The notes under the pieces were generated by a model. The model searched no databases, was not told where the DNA came from, and worked only from the letters and a program-made list of their open reading frames with translations. The translations under genes and the position numbers were made by a program. DNA of 42,325 nucleotides from Akkermansiaceae bacterium (GTDB lineage Bacteria; Verrucomicrobiota; Verrucomicrobiia; Verrucomicrobiales; Akkermansiaceae): NCBI GenBank assembly GCA_022510805.1, contig JAFLSS010000012.1, forward strand, positions 1 through 42,325, in the 5' to 3' direction. Positions 17,297 through 26,324 of the stretch are shown in pieces (positions within the stretch are counted from its first letter, which is position 1; every line of letters begins with the position of its first letter).

Positions 17297-18937
17297 ATGC
17301 GCCTCCCTGACCTCATGACGCGGTGTCTTCGGTTTCCCCTGCGGGAAACTCTGTTGGGGCTGCGCCCCGAGGTGAAGTACGCCGGCGTGGGGGTGTTGGG
17401 GGTGGTGGTGCTGCTGCTTGTGGGGAGGGGGATCTACCACCGGGGATTCCGCGCCGGGGTGGACTCCGGGCTCGTGTCTGAGCGGGTGAATGCGGACGCG
17501 GTGCGCCATGTTGAATATGTGCTGCAGCTGACGGCGCAGCCGGATGCCGCTTTATTGGAGGCGGTGCGAAACCGCGGCTCCGCGCTGTCGTGGATCAGGG
17601 ATGCTGCTGTGCGGCGTGAGGTGCAGGGGCGGCTGCTTGATGAGCTTGCTCGCCGCGGTCTGCTGGAGCAGGTGGCGGATGAGCTGCCGGTGCTGCTGCC
17701 CCCGGTGGCGCCGGAGAGTCCGGCCTGGGCTCAGCGCATGCAGGAGGCTGCTCGCTGCCTGGCCATGCGCAGCGGTGGCTGGGAGAAGGCGTGTGCTTAT
17801 TTGCGGGCGGTGGAGGAGGCTCTGCGGGCGCGCCGCCAGCCGGTGGAGGATCTGCGGCACCTGCGGGTTGAGCTGGCGCTGGCTGCCCCGATTCCGCGTG
17901 AGCAGGCTCTGCATGAGCTGGAGGGTGTGCTCGCCGCCGCCGGTCATTCTCTTTCCCCTGCGCTTGCTGCCGAAATCCACTTGTGCTTAGGCGGTATGCT
18001 GCGCGAGCAGGGCGCGGCAGAGAAAGCGCATGCTCATTTTGAAGCGGCGCGGAGCAGTCTTGCCGCCGCATCCCCGGCAGGGGAGGGCGCTGCGCTGTGT
18101 GCGGCGCTTGCGCTCTATGAAAGTGGCGCCCATGCTGAGGCCGCGCCTGCGCTGCAGCAGGCTGTCGATGCCCCGCCTGCGGGCACCTGCGGGGAGCTGC
18201 GGCTCATGGCGCTGCGCTGTCTTGCAGACTATTATTTAGCCGAGGGGCAGGAGTCCGCTGCCCTGCGCTGCCTGTACCGGGCAGAGGGTGAGGCGGCCGG
18301 CTGTGTGGGGGCTTCGAGCGCTTTTTGGCCTGCCTGGGCAAGCCAGTTCGGGTGGGTTCTCTACACGCAAAAAAATTATGATGAAGCCATGGAGGCCTTC
18401 ACTCGTGCGCTGGCGCACCCCGCTCTGGTGGGGACATTGCGCGCGCAGCCGCTGGAGGGTATGGTGCACAGTGCGCTGGCGATGGGCAAAGCTGACGCCG
18501 CCTGCCGGGCGGCTCAGGAGTGCGTGACTTTGTGGCAGCAGAGCCAGCCGGCGGAGGCCGCGCAGCTCGGCCGGGCGTATATGCTCGTGGCGCAAGCGAG
18601 TGACCAAGCCGGCCGCGCGGCTCAAGCGGCCGAGGCCTATGCCCAAGCCGCCGCCAATTTACCCGAGGGAAGCGCTGAGCGGGAATCCGCCATGGTCGGC
18701 CGGGCGTATGCCCTCATGCAAGACCACCAATGGGCCGCCGCCGCCGCTGCCTGGCAAGAGCTGAAGACCCTGCCCGGCCAGAGCAAGCAGGCGCAGTCCC
18801 AGCTGCTGATCTGCAACCGCCGCCTGTCCTCAGCGCCCGCTTCAGCGGCATCGCCCACCAAGGCGTCCGGATCTACCTCTTCTACCCCCCGAAACACCCG
18901 CCGTGTGAGCAAAAGCGCCCGGCGGCGAACTCGATAA
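17297..18937 (+). CDS. Membrane-anchored TPR-like protein (paralogue 1)
   Basis: The 546-residue protein has a cytoplasmic N-terminus, one transmembrane segment (about 27-46, YAGVGVLGVVVLLLVGRGIY) and a long alpha-helical region rich in Ala/Leu/Glu. Parts read as TPR motifs, for example FGWVLYTQKNYDEAMEAFTRAL and AEAYAQAAANLP. The tail is short, basic and Ser/Thr/Arg-rich. I cannot assign a function; TPR arrays usually hold protein complexes together. The next gene encodes a protein of almost the same length and layout. Both share a segment containing a WI(R/K)D motif about 90 residues from the start, so I read the two as tandem paralogues. It begins 34 bases after lysC, with a C/T-rich run before the ATG. 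Confidence 0.85.
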   Translation: MRLPDLMTRCLRFPLRETLLGLRPEVKYAGVGVLGVVVLLLVGRGIYHRGFRAGVDSGLVSERVNADAVRHVEYVLQLTAQPDAALLEAVRNRGSALSWIRDAAVRREVQGRLLDELARRGLLEQVADELPVLLPPVAPESPAWAQRMQEAARCLAMRSGGWEKACAYLRAVEEALRARRQPVEDLRHLRVELALAAPIPREQALHELEGVLAAAGHSLSPALAAEIHLCLGGMLREQGAAEKAHAHFEAARSSLAAASPAGEGAALCAALALYESGAHAEAAPALQQAVDAPPAGTCGELRLMALRCLADYYLAEGQESAALRCLYRAEGEAAGCVGASSAFWPAWASQFGWVLYTQKNYDEAMEAFTRALAHPALVGTLRAQPLEGMVHSALAMGKADAACRAAQECVTLWQQSQPAEAAQLGRAYMLVAQASDQAGRAAQAAEAYAQAAANLPEGSAERESAMVGRAYALMQDHQWAAAAAAWQELKTLPGQSKQAQSQLLICNRRLSSAPASAASPTKASGSTSSTPRNTRRVSKSARRRTR

Positions 18938-18963
18938 TCATCTACCACTATCCTACAATTCTC

Positions 18964-20607
18964 ATGTACAACAGACGCTACCGCCCCCACAGAAGAAACT
19001 CCAGCTACAGCATACCTCTGGCAGCTGTCAGTATCATAGCCGTTGCCATCCTCCTCTGGTTCATCGTGGCCAAGGGGGAAGCCGTGGTCAACTTCTTTAA
19101 GGGGGAAACTGTCATCAAATACGACAACAGCGAGGCCAATGATAACCTCTCTCACCTCCTGAAAGACCTCTCCGGCGACCGCGCGCGGCTGCTGGACCTG
19201 GCCGCCAATTCCAAGATCCGCCTCGCGTGGATCAAAGATGAATCCACCCGCCTTCAGTTCCGCTGGTTCCTCATGGAGCGCCTGCTGAGCAATGATTTGT
19301 GGGATGATGCCGTCCTCATCCTCCCGGAGGTGGAGGATCTGGCCACCCCGCGCAGCCTGGAGCGCCTCGCCATCGCTGCGCTGGCGCATGAGGAGTATGA
19401 GCTGCAACTGCGGCTCGACCGCAAGCTGCAGGACCTGGCGGTGAATCGCCCGGCGGATACGGATCTCTTGCTGCGCTCCATCCGCCGCACGGCTGAGACC
19501 TGCATCAGGATGCACGAGCCCGAGGAAGCGGTGAAAGCCATCGCTCGCTTGGAGGCGAAGGATGTGCTGATGCGCGTATCCTCAGCGCCGTTTGCTGCCG
19601 AAGCGGCAGATTTGCAGATGCTGCGGGCAGATGTGAGCATGGTGAAAGAATACGCCCTTCAGCAGGTGCGCAATATCTTGGAGGCGGCGAATTGGCCGCC
19701 CTGCATGGCGACCTCCCGCCTCATGCTTGAGGAGGTGTCCTCCGTGCTGAGGGATAACCCCACGATGAATCAAGCCGCCCTCAAGGAAATTGAGAACAAG
19801 CTCATGCGCTGCCGGGATGCGCTGCTGGACTACGCCGACCGCGAGCACAAGCTGCCCCAGTGCTACCTGACCCTGGGAGAGCTGCGCCTGCGCATGGGCA
19901 ACTACGAGGGCTGCGCCCAGGCGCTCACCCTGGCCAATGCCTTTGCTGAGGGTTACGGGCAGAGCAACCTGGACTGGCAGCTGCAGGTGGCGCGCTTGCG
20001 CAGCCGCGCCAATATCCTGCGCGGCGCCAAGGTGGAAGCCATGGAGGACTGCCGCTTCCTCTCCGAGCATGAGAAGAGCCCGGAGGGGCTGATGCAGGCG
20101 CTCACCTTCCTCTCGGCCAATTCGACCGGTCAGGAGCGCGAGAAGGTGCTGGCGCGCCTTTGGTCGGTGATGCAGGCGCAGCCCAAGACCACCAAGGCGG
20201 AGAAAGAGGAGCGCGCACGCATTGCCAATGAGATTTTCCAGCTCAACATCGAGAACGGCTCGCGCGAGCAGGCGCTCAAGTGGGGCCAGGAGGCCATGAA
20301 AGCCGCGCAGGATGCCTACCCTGATCTCTCCGACGGCAAGGCCCTGCGCGCCAGTCTGGCGCTCGCGCTGCAGCTGCGCAAGAAAGAGAGTGGCGATGTG
20401 CAGGCGCTGCGCCGCCTGCGCGATATCGTGCAGATGATCGAGCGCATGGAGGAGCCGCAGCGCAAGAAGCTCGACGAGACGGATAAGAAGCTCTATGCTG
20501 ACGCCGTGCGCGAGCTGGCGCGCACCTACCTGCTGATGGGAGATTCCAAGCTGGCCAGGACAGTGGTGAACAAGATCCACGAGCGCCTGCCGGATCGCCG
20601 CCGCTGA
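18964..20607 (+). CDS. Membrane-anchored TPR-like protein (paralogue 2)
   Basis: The 547-residue protein has a basic N-terminus (MYNRRYRPHRR), a transmembrane helix (about 16-36, IPLAAVSIIAVAILLWFIVA) and a large helical, TPR-like region. Examples are LPQCYLTLGELRLRMGNYEG and LARTYLLMGDSKLARTVV. It matches paralogue 1 in length, layout and the LAWIKD / LSWIRD region but is more hydrophilic. The start at 18964 is chosen because the anchor follows directly; longer in-frame starts lie inside the previous gene. A TACAAT hexamer (18954-18959) ends only 4 bases before the ATG, and TATCCT ends 9 bases before it. Either could be a weak -10, but read-through from lysC is likely. Its placement before murJ hints at an envelope role; this is inference. 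Confidence 0.85.
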   Translation: MYNRRYRPHRRNSSYSIPLAAVSIIAVAILLWFIVAKGEAVVNFFKGETVIKYDNSEANDNLSHLLKDLSGDRARLLDLAANSKIRLAWIKDESTRLQFRWFLMERLLSNDLWDDAVLILPEVEDLATPRSLERLAIAALAHEEYELQLRLDRKLQDLAVNRPADTDLLLRSIRRTAETCIRMHEPEEAVKAIARLEAKDVLMRVSSAPFAAEAADLQMLRADVSMVKEYALQQVRNILEAANWPPCMATSRLMLEEVSSVLRDNPTMNQAALKEIENKLMRCRDALLDYADREHKLPQCYLTLGELRLRMGNYEGCAQALTLANAFAEGYGQSNLDWQLQVARLRSRANILRGAKVEAMEDCRFLSEHEKSPEGLMQALTFLSANSTGQEREKVLARLWSVMQAQPKTTKAEKEERARIANEIFQLNIENGSREQALKWGQEAMKAAQDAYPDLSDGKALRASLALALQLRKKESGDVQALRRLRDIVQMIERMEEPQRKKLDETDKKLYADAVRELARTYLLMGDSKLARTVVNKIHERLPDRRR

Positions 20608-20655
20608 TAACAGGGTACGCACCTGCTGCCACCCACCCTAGCCACGCGCTGCAAG

Positions 20656-22491
20656 ATGGCCTCTCTGCAGAAAAAAAGTCTCATCGCGACGGCGGCGATC
20701 TTCTGCTGCCGCTTCACCGGCCTCATGCGTGAGGTGGTGTACACGGCGCTTTTCGGCGCCACCGGGGCGCTGGATGCGTTTTTCACCGCATTCCGCCTCC
20801 CCAACATGCTGCGCGATATGTTTGCCGAGGGCGCGCTCTCGCAAAGTTTCACGAGCGTGATGAGCAAGGTGGATCAGGCAGAGGGGCGCGAGGCAGCGTG
20901 GACCATGGCACACCGCGTGGTGGCGCAGCTTGTGTCCCTGATGCTGGTCATCGTATCCGCCGGGGTGCTGCTGGCCGGCTCATGCATGAACTTCCTGTAC
21001 CCGAAGAGCGCGCTGGTGGAGTGCACGCTGCGCGACCCGCAGCGCACCGAGAGTGCTGAGCGCGTGGGCGCGGTGTATCAGGGCCAGCGAGAGAATGCCG
21101 ATGGGCTGATGGTGGCGCAGTTCACGCTGGAGCAGCCTCTCACCGGCGTCACCGCCCAGAGCTGCGTGCGCGCCAAGGCGCTGGCCCCGCTCAGCGTGGG
21201 GCAAGAGGTGGAGCTGAGCGCCAAGCCGGCCCCCGGCGCCCTGCGCGTGGAAGAGCGCTCATACCTGGACATGGCGAGCGATCTCTGCCGCATCATGTGG
21301 CCGTTTATCCTGCTGGCCTCACTCTCGGCGCTCTGCATGGGCGCGCTGAATGTATTTGGCATCTTCGGCCTGCCGAACTTGGCAAGCGCGGCGTTCAACA
21401 TCACCACCATCACCGTGGGCTACCTCTTGGGCCGGTTCATCGACCCGGCATTCGGCCCGCGTGCGCTCTATGGCTTCGCCGTGGCGGTCTTGTTCGGCGG
21501 GGCGGCTCAAGTGCTGGTGCAGGTGCCCAAACTCCGCAAAAACGGCTTCCGCCTGCGCTGGGATCTCGGCCTCACATGGCGCGGCGGCAGACTCGTTTTT
21601 ACTGATGAGCGCGTGCGCCTTGTGTGGCGGTTGATGATTCCCGGCGCCATCGCGGCCGGTATCACGCAGGCCAATGTCTTCATCAACACGCTCTTCGCGC
21701 TCTACCTGCCGGAGGGCGCCGTCACCTCCCTCTCCTGCGCTTTCCACCTGTGGCAGCTTCCGGTGGCCCTCTTCGGTGTGGCGGTGGGCATGGTGGTGCT
21801 GCCCACCGTATCGCGCCTCACGCTGACGCGCGGCAACCGCGGCATCTCGGACCAGCTGGCGGTGGCGCTGCGCTTTGTCGCATTCTTTGCCGTGCCCTCG
21901 GCGGTGCTGCTGGGGATATGGGGGGAGGAGATCGTGAGCGTGTTTTACCAGCGTGGCCGCTTCGATGCGCAGGCCTCGGCGCTCACCGGGCAGGTGCTTG
22001 CCTCCTATTCACTGGGGCTGCTGGGGTATGCGGGCATGAAAGTGCTTCAACCTGTCTTCATGGCGCTGGAGAAGCCATGGGCTCCGGCCTGCCTGGCCAT
22101 GTTCACCTGCGCGGTGTCCCTGGGGCTCAATTACACCTTTGTGCTCGTGCTTGAGCTGGGGGCGCCCTGGCTGGCATTTACCACAGCGTGCAGCACCACT
22201 CTCAATTTCCTCTTCTTTTACTTCTACCTGCGCCACCTTTTGGGCAGCATGTCCACCCGCACGCTGCTGCCGGGGCTGGTGCGCATCTGCCTGGCCGGCT
22301 TGGCGCTGGCGGTTTTCTGCCGCGTGGTGCAGGAGTACTGGCTCGTGGGGCTCACCGGCTGGGATTTTGGCATGCGCCTGGTCGGCATGGGCTTGGCTGC
22401 AGCGGCGGCCGGGGTGGTGTATATGCTGGCGGCGGTGCTGCTGCGCGTGCCGGAGCTGGAGCTGCTGGTTCACAAGTTTTGGCGCCGCTGA
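20656..22491 (+). CDS. murJ: Lipid II flippase MurJ with an unusual inserted domain
   Basis: MurJ flips the peptidoglycan precursor lipid II across the inner membrane. The 611-residue protein shows the family's N-terminal pattern (CRFTGLMREVVYTALFG, then FFTAFRLPNMLRDMFAEGALSQSF), many transmembrane segments, and the LPVALFGVAVGMVVLPTVSR and FYQRGRFD regions. The odd part is residues about 118-205. Between the end of the third membrane helix and the next (FILLASLSALCMGALNV), this protein carries roughly 65-85 residues more than E. coli MurJ. The extra part is hydrophilic and beta-like, with two cysteines (C123, C170), and would lie on the periplasmic side. It could be a regulatory or docking module. 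The start at 20656 is 48 bases after the TPR gene, with no Shine-Dalgarno sequence. Confidence 0.95.
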   Translation: MASLQKKSLIATAAIFCCRFTGLMREVVYTALFGATGALDAFFTAFRLPNMLRDMFAEGALSQSFTSVMSKVDQAEGREAAWTMAHRVVAQLVSLMLVIVSAGVLLAGSCMNFLYPKSALVECTLRDPQRTESAERVGAVYQGQRENADGLMVAQFTLEQPLTGVTAQSCVRAKALAPLSVGQEVELSAKPAPGALRVEERSYLDMASDLCRIMWPFILLASLSALCMGALNVFGIFGLPNLASAAFNITTITVGYLLGRFIDPAFGPRALYGFAVAVLFGGAAQVLVQVPKLRKNGFRLRWDLGLTWRGGRLVFTDERVRLVWRLMIPGAIAAGITQANVFINTLFALYLPEGAVTSLSCAFHLWQLPVALFGVAVGMVVLPTVSRLTLTRGNRGISDQLAVALRFVAFFAVPSAVLLGIWGEEIVSVFYQRGRFDAQASALTGQVLASYSLGLLGYAGMKVLQPVFMALEKPWAPACLAMFTCAVSLGLNYTFVLVLELGAPWLAFTTACSTTLNFLFFYFYLRHLLGSMSTRTLLPGLVRICLAGLALAVFCRVVQEYWLVGLTGWDFGMRLVGMGLAAAAAGVVYMLAAVLLRVPELELLVHKFWRR

Positions 22492-22589
22492 GTCGGCATA
22501 GCCCTCAGCGCATGGCCTGGTGCGCTCCTTGCTTGAAGGCGGCGCGTGAAATGCCTGGCGCGTCTTTTGAATTTTCCCCCGCACCCGAC

Positions 22590-22629
22590 ACCACGGGCTC
22601 AGGCAGGGGGGCGTGCCTGAGCCCGTGGT
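22590..22629. terminator. Strong stem-loop between convergent murJ and sufD
   Basis: A perfect 16-bp stem (ACCACGGGCTCAGGCA and its complement) closes an 8-base G-rich loop. It lies between the 3' ends of two convergent units and so probably stops both. Neither strand has a clear U-run after the stem, so it is not a textbook intrinsic terminator. The remainder of 22492-22656 shows nothing else. Confidence 0.6.
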
Positions 22630-22656
22630 ATGAGTACAAGCCGCGGCGGCGGCGCA

Positions 22657-23694
22657 TTAGCTTGGGGTGGCAAACTGCTCCCACACGTTGGAGAGGAACC
22701 CCTCTGCCAGCATGGCGCGGGCAGCGGCTTCTCCGATGCCTCGGGAGAGCAGGTAGAAAAGTTGCTCCGCATCCATGGGCGCGCAGGCGCTGCCGTGTGA
22801 GCAGCGCACGCGGTCGGCAAGAATCTCCAGCCCCGGCAGCGTGTGCACTGCGGCATCCTCACTGAGCATGAGATTGAGGTGGGAGAGGTAGGCATCTGTC
22901 TCATGCGCGCCGGGCTCCACGCGGATATTGCCGCCGAAGACGGCAGTGGCGTTCTCATCGAGCACATTTTTGTAGAGCAAGCGGCTCTTGGCGCCGGGGC
23001 AGGTGTGGAGCTGCAGCGTGCGCTGATCCAGAACCTGCTTGTCCCGCAGACTGTTGGCCGAGAGCAGCAAGAGCTCCGGGGCCTCACCGGCATCCTGTGT
23101 GAGCTCTGCGGTGGTTTCCTCCCGCGCCCACGAGTGGTTGGCATGGGTGGTGATGTGGCGCACGCGGCAGTTGCCCACGCAGCGGATATGGGAGATGTTG
23201 AGCGCGCGGGATTCCCCGCTGCCTTCCTCGCGGAGCTCCAGCGCGAGACTCGCGCCGGGGAGAATGGTGTAGCGCCGCAGGCAGAGGAGGGCGGAGGCTC
23301 CGCGGTGGGAGTGCTGCTCGACTACATGAGCCTGCACCCCGGGCGCCACGACGACCTCCAGCCAGGGCAGAAAAAGCCCGCTTGCCTCGCAGCGGATGCG
23401 CACCGGGGCCTCGGCTGAGGAGTTCTCCTCCAGCCGCAGGGAGAGCCGGGTGGCGCCGGCGGCGAGGGCGCGCTGCACCAGGTAGCCTGAGCCGATGGAG
23501 GGGAAGGCGGCCGGGGTGTCTGCGCCGGGGCAGGGAGGAGCGGCGGGCAGAGAGGCCTCCAGCACGCCGGCTTGGGCGGGGGCTGCCTCCAGCAGGCGCA
23601 GCAGGTGGGCGGCATATAGGTGGGGCCGCCCAAAGCGCCAGTCTTCATTGAGCGCATCGGGCGGGGTGGCGTTGTTGTCACGTAGTGTTTGCAT
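22657..23694 (-). CDS. sufD: Fe-S cluster assembly protein SufD
   Basis: SufD forms the SufBC2D scaffold with SufB and SufC, where new iron-sulfur clusters are built. The 345-residue protein has a variable N-terminus and the beta-helix core of the SufB/SufD family. Its C-terminus is recognisable: VRCSHGSACAPMDAEQLFYL, with the conserved histidine of the HG motif, then SRGIGEAAARAMLAEGFL. It is shorter than E. coli SufD (423 residues). Its ATG overlaps the sufB stop by one base (TGATG), a standard sign of translational coupling. It is the last gene of the regulator-sufC-sufB-sufD operon. No sufS or sufU/sufE gene lies in the window, so the sulfur donor must be encoded elsewhere. Confidence 0.92.
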   Translation of the reverse strand: MQTLRDNNATPPDALNEDWRFGRPHLYAAHLLRLLEAAPAQAGVLEASLPAAPPCPGADTPAAFPSIGSGYLVQRALAAGATRLSLRLEENSSAEAPVRIRCEASGLFLPWLEVVVAPGVQAHVVEQHSHRGASALLCLRRYTILPGASLALELREEGSGESRALNISHIRCVGNCRVRHITTHANHSWAREETTAELTQDAGEAPELLLLSANSLRDKQVLDQRTLQLHTCPGAKSRLLYKNVLDENATAVFGGNIRVEPGAHETDAYLSHLNLMLSEDAAVHTLPGLEILADRVRCSHGSACAPMDAEQLFYLLSRGIGEAAARAMLAEGFLSNVWEQFATPS

Positions 23695-25097
23695 CAGCCT
23701 ATAGAATCCTCCATTTGCAGGTCGATGAGGCGGCGCAGCTCCACAGAATACTCCATGGGGAACTCATTGACCAGATCATTAATAAAGCCGTTCACCGCCA
23801 GGCTCATGGCCTGCGCGCGGGTGAGCCCGCGCTGCTGCATGTAGAAGAGCATTTCCTCATCCACCTGGGAGACAGAGGCCTCGTGCTGCACGGCGGAGGT
23901 GTTGCCGCGCACACTGATGGCGGGGTAGGTGTCAGTGCGGCTGGCTGCGTGCAGCAGCAGGGCGTCACACTCAGTGCGGTTGCGGCAGCCGGGCATGCCC
24001 TTGAGCACATTCACCTCGCCGCGGTAGCTGGCGCGCCCCTCGCCGATGGAGATGGACTTGGCCACGATGTTGGAGGTGGTATGCGGGGCGGCGTGGATCA
24101 TGCGCGCGCCGGTGTCTTGGTGCTGCCCGCTGTGCGCGAGCGAGATACTCACCACCTCACCGCGGGCGCGCTCACCGCGCAGCACGACAGCCGGGTATTT
24201 CATGGTGAGGCCGGAGCCGAGGTTGCAGTCAATCCAGCGGATTTCCGCATCCTCCATGGCCAGGCCGCGCTGAATGACAAGGTTATACACATTGGTCGCC
24301 CAGTTTTGCACGGTGACATATTGGATTTTAGCGCCTTTGAGGGCCACAAGCTCCACCACGCCGGAGTGCAGTGTGGCGGTGTCATATTTGGGGGCGGTGC
24401 AGCCCTCCATGTACATGAGCTCCGCGCCCTCATCAGCGATGATGAGCGTGCGCTCAAACTGCCCCATGCTCTCTGAGTTGATGCGGAAATAGGCCTGCAG
24501 CGGCTGCGCCAGCTTCACCCCCTTGGGCACGTAAATGAAGGAGCCGCCGGAGAAAGCCGCGTGATTGAGGGCGGAGAATTTGTTGTCGCCCACCGGGATC
24601 ACCTTGCCGAACCACGGGCGGAAGATCTCCTCATATTGCATGAGCCCCTCCGTGGAGTTCACAAAGATGACACCTTTTTTGGAGAGCTCCTCGCGCATGT
24701 TGTTGTAGGCCGTTTCGGAGTCGTACTGCGCATCGACACCGGCGAGAAACGCGCGCTCCTGCTCCGGCACGCCGAGGCGCTCGAAGGTGCGTTTCACATC
24801 TTCCGGCACCTCATCCCAGCTCTTGCGCGGCGGGGTGCCGTGAGCCAGATAATAGCGGATCTTGTCAAAATCTACCCCGGCCATGCCCTCCGGCGCCCAG
24901 TGGGTGGGCATGGGCATTTGGTGGAATTGGCGCAGGGCGGCTTTGCGGAACTCGCGCAGCCAATCCGGCTCGCCCTTGGCATCGCAGATGTAGTCGATGG
25001 TCGCTTCCGTGAGGCCGTAGCCGGCATCGAAAGCATGCTGCTCCGGGAAGGCGAAATCCCCGCGCGTATCCATCTGAAAGGGTGAGTCGTTACTCAT
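23694..25097 (-). CDS. sufB: Fe-S cluster assembly protein SufB
   Basis: SufB is the scaffold subunit that receives sulfur and carries the nascent cluster. The 467-residue protein has near-normal length. It shows the family core: [23 protein letters not shown] near the N-terminus, [14 protein letters not shown], the [12 protein letters not shown] segment, and the cysteine in [13 protein letters not shown] before the SRTDTYPAI strand. The end [21 protein letters not shown] is typical. The start ATG overlaps the end of sufC by 8 bases (ATGAGTAA), and its stop overlaps sufD, so the three proteins are probably made in balanced amounts from one message. Confidence 0.97.
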   Translation of the reverse strand: MSNDSPFQMDTRGDFAFPEQHAFDAGYGLTEATIDYICDAKGEPDWLREFRKAALRQFHQMPMPTHWAPEGMAGVDFDKIRYYLAHGTPPRKSWDEVPEDVKRTFERLGVPEQERAFLAGVDAQYDSETAYNNMREELSKKGVIFVNSTEGLMQYEEIFRPWFGKVIPVGDNKFSALNHAAFSGGSFIYVPKGVKLAQPLQAYFRINSESMGQFERTLIIADEGAELMYMEGCTAPKYDTATLHSGVVELVALKGAKIQYVTVQNWATNVYNLVIQRGLAMEDAEIRWIDCNLGSGLTMKYPAVVLRGERARGEVVSISLAHSGQHQDTGARMIHAAPHTTSNIVAKSISIGEGRASYRGEVNVLKGMPGCRNRTECDALLLHAASRTDTYPAISVRGNTSAVQHEASVSQVDEEMLFYMQQRGLTRAQAMSLAVNGFINDLVNEFPMEYSVELRRLIDLQMEDSIG

Positions 25098-25833
25098 GCT
25101 TCAGGAAATCAAAGCCGTTTTGCTCAATGTAGTCTACCATTTCCACCCCGGCGGTTTTCACCACGCGCCCCCGGTGGAACACATGCACCACATCCGGCCG
25201 GATATAGTCCAGCAAGCGCTTGTAGTGGGTGATAATCAGGAAGCTGCGGTATGGGGCGCGCATGGCGTTCACCCCGGTGGACACGATGCGCAGCGCATCC
25301 ACATCCAGCCCGCTGTCTGTCTCGTCCAAGATGGCGTAGGTGGGCTCCAGCATCATCATCTGCAGCACATCATTGCGCTTTTTCTCGCCGCCGGAGAAGC
25401 CTTCATTCACTGCGCGCGCGGTGAATTTGGTGTCCATGCCCAGCTCTTTCATCTTGGTGCGCAGCGTTTTGTAGAACGCCACAGCATCCAGCTCTTCGCC
25501 CTTGGGCAGGCGGGCTTGCAGCGCGGCGCGCAGGAAGTTGGCATTGCTGACTCCCGGCACCTCTACGGGATATTGGAACGCCAGGAAGAGCCCGGCGCGG
25601 CTGCGCTCATCCACCGACATGGCAAAGAGATCCTGCCCATCCAGCTCGGCCGTGCCGGCTGTCACCTCATAATCCGGGTGGCCGCAGAGTACTTTGGAGA
25701 GCGTGCTTTTGCCGGAGCCATTGGGGCCCATGATGGCGTGCACCTCTCCCTTGGGGATTTCCAGATCCACGCCATGCAGGATATCGCTCCCGCCCTTGAC
25801 GCGTGCGTGTAGATTGTGAATGATGAGACTCAT
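25090..25833 (-). CDS. sufC: Fe-S cluster assembly ATPase SufC
   Basis: SufC is the soluble ABC-type ATPase of the SufBC2D complex; ATP-driven movement exposes the cluster assembly site. The 247-residue protein has Walker [10 protein letters not shown], the SufC-type signature [16 protein letters not shown], Walker [12 protein letters not shown] and the switch histidine in IITHYKRLL. The length is normal. Its ATG overlaps the stop of the upstream regulator by 4 bases (ATGA), and its own stop overlaps the sufB start, so it is translationally linked on both sides. Confidence 0.97.
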   Translation of the reverse strand: MSLIIHNLHARVKGGSDILHGVDLEIPKGEVHAIMGPNGSGKSTLSKVLCGHPDYEVTAGTAELDGQDLFAMSVDERSRAGLFLAFQYPVEVPGVSNANFLRAALQARLPKGEELDAVAFYKTLRTKMKELGMDTKFTARAVNEGFSGGEKKRNDVLQMMMLEPTYAILDETDSGLDVDALRIVSTGVNAMRAPYRSFLIITHYKRLLDYIRPDVVHVFHRGRVVKTAGVEMVDYIEQNGFDFLKHE

Positions 25834-26246
25834 GATATTGACAAAGATGGCGGCACCTGCCCGTGCAGGTAGGCCTTGATGGATGAGATGCGTGCGCCCT
25901 CCGGCAGCTCAAAGACATCTTCCGGGCGGATGCCCGGCTTGAGCTGCACATCAAGCATGCGCCCGCTTGCTTCATCCACCAGGTGAAAGTGGGGCGTGAA
26001 GTTGACGCAGTAGCGCGCCGGGCCGCCGCTGCTCAGGTGGTGCTCATTGACAAGTCCCGCCTGTGTCAGGTAGTCGAGCGCGTGGTACACCGTCGCGAGG
26101 CAGATATGCGGGCCGACCATTTGGCGGATTTCGCGGGCGGTGGGGTGGGTGTCCGTGTGCATCAGCGCTTGGAGCACAGCGCGCCGGCGCGGAGTCAGAC
26201 CTGCCGGGATCTTGTCATCCTGCGTCGCTGTGCTGTGCTTACTCAT
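25830..26246 (-). CDS. Fur-family transcriptional regulator heading the suf operon
   Basis: The 138-residue protein has the Fur-family winged-helix domain ([11 protein letters not shown], then [19 protein letters not shown] with the recognition helix). A short dimerisation half contains [25 protein letters not shown]. At the place where many Fur proteins have a structural CxxC after the HHH region, this one has DEAS. C80 and C49 are the only cysteines, so a structural zinc site of that kind is missing. It is co-directional with sufCBD and overlaps sufC by 4 bases, so it most likely regulates Fe-S assembly in response to iron, an Fe-S cluster or oxidative stress. Which ligand it senses cannot be read from the sequence. 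Its promoter contains a dyad suited to autoregulation. Confidence 0.87.
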   Translation of the reverse strand: MSKHSTATQDDKIPAGLTPRRRAVLQALMHTDTHPTAREIRQMVGPHICLATVYHALDYLTQAGLVNEHHLSSGGPARYCVNFTPHFHLVDEASGRMLDVQLKPGIRPEDVFELPEGARISSIKAYLHGQVPPSLSIS

Positions 26247-26255
26247 GCGCGCAGC

Positions 26256-26285
26256 ATCATACCACTAATCCCCCCCTTTTGGCAA
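26256..26285 (-). promoter_or_regulatory. Promoter of the suf operon, leaderless geometry
   Basis: On the minus strand TTGCCA (26285-26280), an 18-bp spacer and TATGAT (26261-26256). The -10 ends 9 bases before the ATG at 26246, so the regulator would be translated from an mRNA with a leader of only 2-3 bases. Confidence 0.75.
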
Positions 26286-26300
26286 GCGCAATGCTTGTCA
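26280..26300. promoter_or_regulatory. Candidate operator for the Fur-like suf regulator
   Basis: A 21-bp dyad of the form TGnCAAGC-N5-GCTTGnCA overlaps the -35 hexamer of the suf promoter. The inner arms CAAGC (26283-26287) and GCTTG (26293-26297) are perfect. A repressor bound here would block RNA polymerase. The site does not match the classical Fur box, in keeping with a divergent regulator. Confidence 0.6.
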
Positions 26301-26324
26301 CAAGAAAGCAAAAGGAGCGGCGGC

